From Gammaproteobacteria bacterium (GTDB lineage: Bacteria; Pseudomonadota; Gammaproteobacteria; SURF-13), in NCBI GenBank assembly GCA_003599485.1, contig QZKM01000016.1, positions 1 through 40,674 on the forward strand: 40,674 nt of DNA, in the 5' to 3' direction. Each line of letters starts with the position of its first letter. Within the stretch, counting starts at the first letter, position 1. The translations under genes and the position numbers were made by a program. Shown here piece after piece: positions 35,379-40,674 of the stretch. The notes under the pieces were generated by a model that made no database searches, was not told the DNA's origin, and saw nothing but the letters and a program-made list of their open reading frames with translations.

Positions 35379-36860
35379 ATGACAACTCAAAAAAATGTAG
35401 GGTGGGTTAGGCCGGAGGCCGTAACCCACCAAGACGACAAAGCAGGTTGGCGAAATGCCACACTTGGGGAATTTGTCGCGACCCGCTCTAGAGGCATTGT
35501 ACCCCATAAGACGCCGGGAATAACTTTCGAGTTGTACAGTGTCCCGAGTCTCGACACAGGCGCACCGGAGATCGTGAGGGGTGGTGAGATCGGTTCAAAC
35601 AAGCAGATCGTCGATGAAGGCACTGTGCTTCTTTGCAAGATCAACCCACGCATCAATCGTTCTTGGGTTGTCTCATCGCACACGGCGAACCAGAAGATTG
35701 CATCAACCGAGTGGATTACGTTTTTACCAAACGAGGCGTTCGAGCCGAAATATCTTGCGTACTATCTGAAACAAGATGCTGTACGCGATTTCCTTGCTGC
35801 CAACGCGTCTGGCGTGGGTGGATCGCTGATGCGTGTTAAGCCGGCGACTCTTAAAGACTACCCATTCCCGCTCGCACCCCTCGACCAACAAAAACGCATC
35901 GTCGCGGAAATCGAAAAACAATTCTCCCGCCTCGACGAAGCCGTCGCCAACCTCAAGCGCGTCAAGGCCAACCTCAAGCGCTACAAAGCCGCCGTCCTCC
36001 AAGCTGCCGTCGAAGGCCGCCTCGTCGAAACCGAAGCAGAAATCGCCCGCCGCGAAGACTGCAGCTACGAGACCGGCGCCCAACTCCTGCAACGCATCCT
36101 CGAAACCCGCCGCAGCCAATGGCTTGCCCGCGCCAACAAGGCAGGCGGGAAAGGCAAGGGCAAATACAAAGAACCCGCCGTACCCGACACCACCGACCTC
36201 CCCGAATTGCCGGAGGGGTGGGTGTGGGCGACTCTCGGAATGATTCTTTCAGATATTGAAGCGGGGAAGAGCTTCAAGTGTGAAGAGCGGCCACCAATGA
36301 AGGATGAAATTGGGGTTGTAAAGGTTAGCGCCGTGACATGGGGCGAATTTGATGAGAGCGAAAGTAAGACATGCCGCGACAAACGGCTGGTCAATGAGAA
36401 GTTGCTGGTTCGGTCCGGTGATTTTCTTTTTAGCAGGGCCAATACGATCGAGCTAGTAGGAGCTTGCGTCATCGCCAAGAAAGTAATCAGCAATGTTATG
36501 TTGAGCGACAAGATTCTTCGCTTTCGGCTGCTCAGTGGATTGGAGCAGTGGGTTCTTTATAACCTTCGTAGCACTTTCGGCCGTGAAGAAATTGAACGTC
36601 TCGCAACGGGCAATCAGGAATCAATGAGAAACATCGGCCAAGACCGAATAAGAGCTATTCGGATCCCGTTGCCACCGCTGGATGAATGTAAACGTATCGT
36701 CGCAGATATCGAACGCCGTTTCTCGCTTGTGGGCGAGACCGAAGGTCAAATCAACGCTAACCTCAAGCGCGCCGAACGTCTCCGTCAATCGACTCTTCAT
36801 GTGATGTTCAAGTGGGGAAACTCCGCGGCGCATTCAAAACACGCTACTTCTCATTGCTAA
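35379..36860 (+). CDS. hsdS: Type I restriction specificity subunit HsdS
   Basis: HsdS recognises the bipartite DNA target for the type I complex. The 493-residue product has two target-recognition domains, each followed by the conserved dimer-forming helix: LAPLDQQKRIVAEIEKQFSR (about 165-185) and LPPLDECKRIVADIERRFS (about 427-445). The first 20 residues (MTTQKNVGWVRPEAVTHQD) are encoded largely by a GGTGGGTTA repeat, so the original start may have been lost or the protein extended; real HsdS sequence begins near GWRNATLG. A GCAGGC-type repeat is read through at about 249-257. Base use in the second half turns AT-rich, fitting recombination of specificity domains. Confidence 0.9.
   Translation: MTTQKNVGWVRPEAVTHQDDKAGWRNATLGEFVATRSRGIVPHKTPGITFELYSVPSLDTGAPEIVRGGEIGSNKQIVDEGTVLLCKINPRINRSWVVSSHTANQKIASTEWITFLPNEAFEPKYLAYYLKQDAVRDFLAANASGVGGSLMRVKPATLKDYPFPLAPLDQQKRIVAEIEKQFSRLDEAVANLKRVKANLKRYKAAVLQAAVEGRLVETEAEIARREDCSYETGAQLLQRILETRRSQWLARANKAGGKGKGKYKEPAVPDTTDLPELPEGWVWATLGMILSDIEAGKSFKCEERPPMKDEIGVVKVSAVTWGEFDESESKTCRDKRLVNEKLLVRSGDFLFSRANTIELVGACVIAKKVISNVMLSDKILRFRLLSGLEQWVLYNLRSTFGREEIERLATGNQESMRNIGQDRIRAIRIPLPPLDECKRIVADIERRFSLVGETEGQINANLKRAERLRQSTLHVMFKWGNSAAHSKHATSHC
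35401..35430. repeat. GGTGGGTTA/TAACCCACC repeat, copy 2, in the hsdS start
   Basis: The same nine-base arms as copy 1, here with an inner GGCC-GGA-GGCC palindrome, lie eight codons into hsdS and are translated as GWVRPEAVTH. Confidence 0.85.
36122..36149. repeat. GCAGGC-type repeat in hsdS
   Basis: A 28-bp unit starting GCTTGCCCGCGCCAACAAG and ending GCAGGCGGG resembles the repeat at 34169-34193 in hsdR. It is read in frame as Ala/Gly/Lys residues in the linker between the two halves of HsdS. Confidence 0.45.
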
Positions 36861-36875
36861 GCAAGGAAGACAAAC

Positions 36876-38287
36876 ATGCCGACGACAAAACTTCTTCCGA
36901 TAAAACAACTCAAGTTGGATTTGAGTAACTTTCGTACCGTGCCTCAGTCAAGCGAAACAAACGCGATTCACGCGATGATCTCGATCAACCCAGACTGGTT
37001 CTGGGCATTGACGGAGAGTCTTTTGGAGGACGGCTATCATCCGACTGAGAATATTATTGTGTTGAAGGACGGGAAGAAGAAACAAGATCTGATGGTAAAA
37101 GAGGGAAATCGCCGTATTGGTGCTCTAAAACTGATCTTCGGCTACATCAGTCGCAGCCAATTCGCTCTTCCTTCTCATATTGAAGAAAAGATTGCGGGTG
37201 TGAGCAAAGAGTGGAAGGCAGCAAATCAAAATGTGCCGTGTGCGATCTATGGTCCGGCGGAAGCCAAGTTTGTTGACAAGATTGTGACCCTGACACATGG
37301 CAAGGGAGAAAAAGCTGGGCGTGACAAATGGAATGCTGTAGCGAGAGCACGCCACAATCGCGACAAACTTGCCGCTAGTGAACCTGCACTGGATCTTCTA
37401 GAAAAGTATCTTGAAAAAGGGAAGAACATTACCCCCAACAGAGTGAACGGTGGGGTGGTATCTACCCTTTAACAGTACTGGAAGAGGCAATCAAGCGACT
37501 TGCGACTAGATTCGGAGCAGCAACATCACGAGAGCTATCGGACAAATACCCAGACCAGATCAAATTGCGAGTTGCGCTTGAGAACATTCTCAGAGACATC
37601 GGGTTAGAGGTCCTTGATTTCGAAACGATACGTGACAAGAACGAAGATTTTGGTCTGGCAAGATATGGAATCCCGGCGTCAACGAAACCTGGAAAAACGT
37701 CTGCCACGCAGACCGGTGGCTCTTCAACTGCAGGTGGAGCTTCAACAGGGGCAGCTGGAACGACTGGTACGAAAGGAAGTGCGAGTGCGACCAACACCAA
37801 ACAGTCCAAAGCCGTGTCTTTGGATGACCCTAGAGCCATAATTCGTGCCCTGAAAAAATTCACCCCAAGGGGGCGCAATCGCGAAAAGCTTGTAACGCTA
37901 TTAATGGAGGCGCGGAGCCTCAAGCTTGAAAAGCATCCGCATGCTTTTTGTTTTCTTCTCAGGAGCATGTTCGAAATATCAGCAAAGGCATATTGCATGG
38001 ATCATGCTGCAAGTGGTGGCCCCAAACACACGAAGGCGAATGGAGAAGACAGGGCGCTGGCAGATGTTCTACGAGACATCACAAATCATCTAACGAAGAA
38101 CAACTCCGACAAGCAAATGACAAGAGCACTGCATGGGGCTATGACCGAGATAGGGAAGAAAGAAGGAATTCTTTCCGTCACATCTATGAACCAACTTGTT
38201 CACAACCCTAGGTTCTCTATAAATGAGAACCACATAAGCACACTGTTTGGGAATATCTTCCCGCTGCTCGAAGAAATGAATCGGTAG
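36876..38287 (+). pseudogene. ParB-like domain protein, frameshifted
   Basis: Two reading frames form one gene of about 470 codons. The 5' part (36876-37472) has a ParB/Srx-like N-terminal domain: LKLDLSNFRTVPQS, then VKEGNRRIGALKL (74-86), close to the ParB GxRR box. The 3' frame continues without a break from before 37442 (ERWGGIYPLTVLEEAIKRL) to 38287. Restoring one C in the C5 run at 37432-37436 joins them as ITPQQSERWGGIYP. The middle is a Gly/Ser/Thr linker, and the C-terminal domain is helical and ends with SMNQLVHNPRFS, resembling HEPN-associated modules; I do not recognise it firmly. The gene lies 15 bases after hsdS in AT-rich DNA. The break may be real decay, phase variation or a sequencing error. 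Confidence 0.75.
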
Positions 38288-38322
38288 TTGCATAGCTTGT
38301 TAAATATTAGAGGACGAACTGA

Positions 38323-39208
38323 ATGAGTCGCTATAAGACGCCCCTTCGCTATCCGGGAGGAAAACAAAAGCTTGCGCCCTTTATCCTTGAAGTAATGAAG
38401 GAGAACGAATTGGTGGGTGGGCACTATGCGGAACCGTATGCTGGAGGCGCTGGGGTCGCAATAGACCTGCTGCTGAGCGGCAAGGTTTCGCATATTCACT
38501 TGAATGACACCTGCCCCGGCATTTACGCATTTTGGCGATCTGTCCTAACACAGACAGAGGCGCTTTGTCGTCGAATATCACGCGCGTCGATGACCATAGA
38601 AGAATGGCGGCGCCACAAAGAAATTCTCTCGCGACCAACCGAACATGAGCAAATCGATGTCGGATTCAGTATGTTTTACCTAAATCGATGTAATCGATCC
38701 GGAATTATTTCGGGAGGCGTGATCGGAGGACTGAAGCAGGGGGGGGCGATGGAAAATGGACGCGCGCTTCCCGCGTAACGAATTGATCAGACGTATTGAG
38801 GCGATCGCGGGAATGAAGAAGTCAATTACGCTGAAGAAGTGGGACGCTGAGAGATTTATTCGGGAGTACATACCTGGACTACCGAAGAACACGCTTGTTT
38901 ACTGTGACCCACCATACTTTCACAAAGCGGATCGGTTATATCGAAATCACTACAAGCCGGAAGATCACGAACGAATCGCGCGGATCATCCAACGACACAT
39001 CAGACACTATTGGGTCGCTTCTTATGATAATGCTCCAGAAATCCGGAAGTACTACTCGCAGCGAAGGTGCTTTTTGTATGGACTCCAATACAACGCAGCT
39101 ACAGCGTACAAAGGCACCGAGGTATTCTTCCTCTCAGACAGGTTAAGGTTACCGGCACGATCATCGTTGTCGTTCATTGACCGTCCATTAAAAAAATTGG
39201 TTGCGTGA
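38323..39208 (+). pseudogene. D12-class DNA adenine methyltransferase, frameshifted at a G8 run
   Basis: The 5' frame (from 38323) has the N-terminal motif PLRYPGGKQKL and the AdoMet-binding YAEPYAGGAGVAIDLL. The catalytic motif DPPY (VYCDPPYFHKAD) is in the second frame (38756-39208). The frames join if one G is removed from the eight-G run at 38739-38746, giving KQGGRWKMDARFPRNEL, which is what the family shows there; the restored enzyme would have about 294 residues. It would methylate adenine N6 in a short target. The frame lies at a homopolymer, so phase variation or sequencing error are both possible. It lies 35 bases after the ParB-like gene. Confidence 0.82.
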
Positions 39209-39275
39209 CGCTAGCTAGCAAGAAACCATTCTAGAACTCTGAAACTACGGCAACGTCTTGCGCTCGGGTTGACGA

Positions 39276-39980
39276 ATGCGACTTCAGAAAATTGATATGG
39301 AAGAAAAGGTGAAGCTCCCATTGTTCGATAGATTGCTACCTATAGCAGGCGTTTCGTTCGGTTTGTTGGCGCTTTTTGTACAAGGCGTGCCAGACTGGGT
39401 CAAATATACAGCGTCGTCAATCGGTCTTCTGCTCGCAGTTGCCTGGCTATTCTCAAAGGTTGGTTGGGTAGGAAGAGCAATTAAATTCCGGTTGTTTCGT
39501 TCCAGGTTGTCAAAAGATCAGGCAGTTAGGTTGAGTGTGTTGCTCGATGAGATAAGCAACCATATGTCGTACTCGTATACGTTAAGCCCATTTTATGTTT
39601 GGCATAGCTGCTCAAATGAACATAGCGGCAAGTTGAGAATGAACTACAGCTATCACGGCGCTATCCAGAATTGGCTGAATGACCTTAAGGAGAGGCTTGG
39701 TGACCCACGTAATAATACCCTCTTGCTTATCGGCTCCCTCTCGAAGGCGATATTCGAAGCCGCCAGACTTGCAGAACAGGTCGAGCGCGAACTGAATGGC
39801 TTGTTGCTGGAAAAAGGACTATCTGAGAGCGCCAAAAGAAAGATTCAGAAAGACTGGGAGTCGGCGCGAGGTCACTTTAACCAGTGGATTGATAAATGGC
39901 AGACGCTATTTAAGGAGATTGAGAAATCAGTCAAGACAGGCGGTGCTCATTACATCCGACCGCTGGGTATGATCGGCTAG
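39276..39980 (+). CDS. Two-TM membrane protein of unknown function
   Basis: This 234-residue protein has two close transmembrane helices near the N-terminus (about 20-38 and 41-65, LLPIAGVSFGLLALFVQGV and SSIGLLLAVAWLFSKVGWV) and a long cytoplasmic helical region with charged coiled-coil character (LAEQVERELNGLLLEKGLSE). An ATG at 39297 is an alternative start. It lies 67 bases after the methyltransferase gene and two bases before the hsdM remnant, in AT-rich DNA. No family is recognised. Membrane-anchored helical proteins are common effectors in defence loci, but there is no direct evidence for that here. Confidence 0.75.
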   Translation: MRLQKIDMEEKVKLPLFDRLLPIAGVSFGLLALFVQGVPDWVKYTASSIGLLLAVAWLFSKVGWVGRAIKFRLFRSRLSKDQAVRLSVLLDEISNHMSYSYTLSPFYVWHSCSNEHSGKLRMNYSYHGAIQNWLNDLKERLGDPRNNTLLLIGSLSKAIFEAARLAEQVERELNGLLLEKGLSESAKRKIQKDWESARGHFNQWIDKWQTLFKEIEKSVKTGGAHYIRPLGMIG

Positions 39981-39982
39981 TT

Positions 39983-40264
39983 GTGCTTGAAGACGCCATA
40001 AGACTAGTTTTAGAGACAAAAGTAGTGACATCGAATGCCATCGTCCAAAAACTCTGGAACTACTGCAACGTTCTGCGCCACGACGGCATGTCGTATGGCG
40101 ACTACGTCGAGCAGTTGACGTATTTGCTGTTCCTCAAGATGGCCGACGAGCGCACCAAGGCGCCGTACCTGCTTGCGCGCGGCCTGTCTGCGTGCGACGC
40201 ACAGGCAGGCGCGCAGGCAAGCAACCAGAAGAGCACCAGGTTAACTAAACAACATGCAAGATAA
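39983..40264 (+). pseudogene. hsdM: HsdM N-terminal remnant
   Basis: Only about 65 residues match a type I methyltransferase subunit: VQKLWNYCNVLRHDGMSYGD followed by YVEQLTYLLFLKMADERTKAP is the standard HsdM start. The frame then runs through a GCAGGC-type repeat (40182-40210) and stops after 93 codons; normal HsdM has about 480-700 residues and its NPPF catalytic motif is missing. It starts with GTG at 39983, two bases after the two-TM gene. Without HsdM the HsdR-HsdS pair cannot form an active type I enzyme unless a methyltransferase is supplied in trans. Confidence 0.85.
40182..40210. repeat. GCCTG-type imperfect palindrome at the hsdM break
   Basis: GCCTGTCTGCGTGC at the left and GCACAGGCAGGC at the right form an imperfect hairpin where the HsdM homology ends. 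It resembles the repeats at 34169-34193 and 36122-36149. Confidence 0.55.
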
Positions 40265-40516
40265 AATTCGCTACGAGTTGACGGCCCATGCGGCAACGGT
40301 GATGGCCGAGCGCAAGATTCCTGCTGCGTGGGTGGAGCGGGTCTTGCAGAGTCCAGGGCGGACGGAACCGGACAAAGTCGACCCCGAATTGCGTCATGCC
40401 TGGGCTGCATCACCGAGCATGATGACCGGATATTGCGGGGAGTCTATAATGTAGCCGTGAATCCTTGGCGTATTGTTACCGTCTATTTTAACCGGGGTCA
40501 GAGAGGCAAGCTATGA
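40254..40516 (+). pseudogene. DUF4258 protein, frameshifted
   Basis: The N-terminal half (MQDKIRYELTAHAATVMAER, then IPAAWVERVL) and the second-frame C-terminal half (ITEHDDRILRGVYN, then WRIVTVYFNRG) together make an 87-residue DUF4258 protein. The frames join if one base is restored at about 40406-40409 (TGGGCTGC-ATCACC). DUF4258 proteins are often small toxin-like partners of DUF2283 proteins. Its TGA overlaps the DUF2283 ATG (ATGA), the usual arrangement. The break is not at a homopolymer, so true decay is plausible. Confidence 0.75.
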
Positions 40517-40575
40517 AAATGCGCTATGACGAAGAATCCGACGCACTGTACCTGCGCTTCGATGAATCAAAGATC
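40513..40575 (+). pseudogene. DUF2283 protein, truncated by an insertion sequence
   Basis: The first 21 codons (MKMRYDEESDALYLRFDESK...) are a clear DUF2283 N-terminus. The match stops exactly where the IS3-like end begins at 40576. The rest of the gene would be on the far side of the insertion, outside the window. It is the likely partner of the overlapping DUF4258 gene. Confidence 0.8.
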
Positions 40576-40674
40576 TGGGCTTCCCACGGTATTCAGGACA
40601 CCCCCGAACCGGTTTGTGAGGCTGCCTCAAACGCCTCGGGGCTAATGCCGCCCAGATGGCTGTGGCGGCGGGTT
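40576..40674 (-). mobile_element. IS3-family insertion sequence, right end (partial)
   Basis: The element begins with TGGGCTTCCCACGGTATT, a TG-start end as in IS3 relatives, directly after codon 21 of the DUF2283 gene. It carries the 3' end of a transposase on the minus strand and runs off the window. Confidence 0.78.
40593..40674 (-). CDS. IS3-family transposase OrfB, C-terminal end (partial)
   Basis: On the minus strand, from 40673 down to the TGA at 40593, 26 residues read TRRHSHLGGISPEAFEAASQ and then TGSGVS. RRHSHLGGISPEAF is the familiar C-terminal signature of IS3-family DDE transposases (OrfB). The rest of the transposase lies beyond the window. Confidence 0.85.
   Translation of the reverse strand, partial: TRRHSHLGGISPEAFEAASQTGSGVS

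Overview
The window is a chromosomal stretch from a polarly flagellated gammaproteobacterium outside the enteric group. The evidence is the order fliLMNOPQR-flhBA-flhFG-fliA-cheYZAB-motCD-parC-parP-cheW-DUF2802, which is typical of Pseudomonas, Vibrio, Shewanella and Chromatiales-type bacteria, together with sigma-54-type promoters. The left three quarters is GC-rich with strong codon bias. From about 36.2 to 40.2 kb the DNA is visibly more AT-rich and looks acquired. No tRNA, rRNA or CRISPR array was seen, and no gene-free gap exceeds 300 bp.

Region 1 (1-2543): the tail of a methyl-accepting chemotaxis protein, then a four-domain globin-PAS-GGDEF-EAL protein likely to couple a haem-bound gas signal to cyclic-di-GMP.

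Region 2 (2700-22536): a nearly gapless flagellar and chemotaxis supercluster. It encodes the C-ring (FliM, FliN), export gate (FliO, P, Q, R, FlhB, FlhA), polar placement and number control (FlhF, FlhG), the flagellar sigma factor FliA, the chemotaxis phosphorelay (CheY, Z, A, B, W), stator proteins (MotC, MotD) and a ParC/ParP pair that places chemoreceptor arrays at the pole. Sigma-54-like promoters lie before fliL, flhF and cheW. Two perfect hairpins end the cluster.

Region 3 (22622-25871): a convergent REC-GGDEF-EAL gene with an apparently intact EAL domain, preceded by a good FliA (sigma-28) promoter match, so it is probably a flagellar-regulon c-di-GMP phosphodiesterase. A GYF-like/transmembrane/pentapeptide-repeat protein and a small Cys-rich exported protein follow.

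Region 4 (25923-31469): a CusCBA-type tripartite heavy-metal (Cu/Ag class) RND efflux operon.

Region 5 (31512-40674): a decaying restriction-modification island. It holds hsdR, an ORF6N-domain gene, hsdS, a ParB-like gene, a D12-class adenine methyltransferase, a two-TM protein, a short hsdM remnant, a DUF4258/DUF2283 pair and an IS3-family end. Three genes carry single-base frameshifts (two at homopolymer runs), hsdM is only an N-terminal stub, and DUF2283 is cut by the IS. Several families of small palindromic repeats sit inside hsdR, at the start of hsdS and in the hsdM stub, mostly keeping the frame open. A nearly identical perfect palindrome occurs both upstream of and inside the ORF6N gene. 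The best candidates for something undescribed are this palindrome pair and the ParB-like/methyltransferase/two-TM cargo trio.
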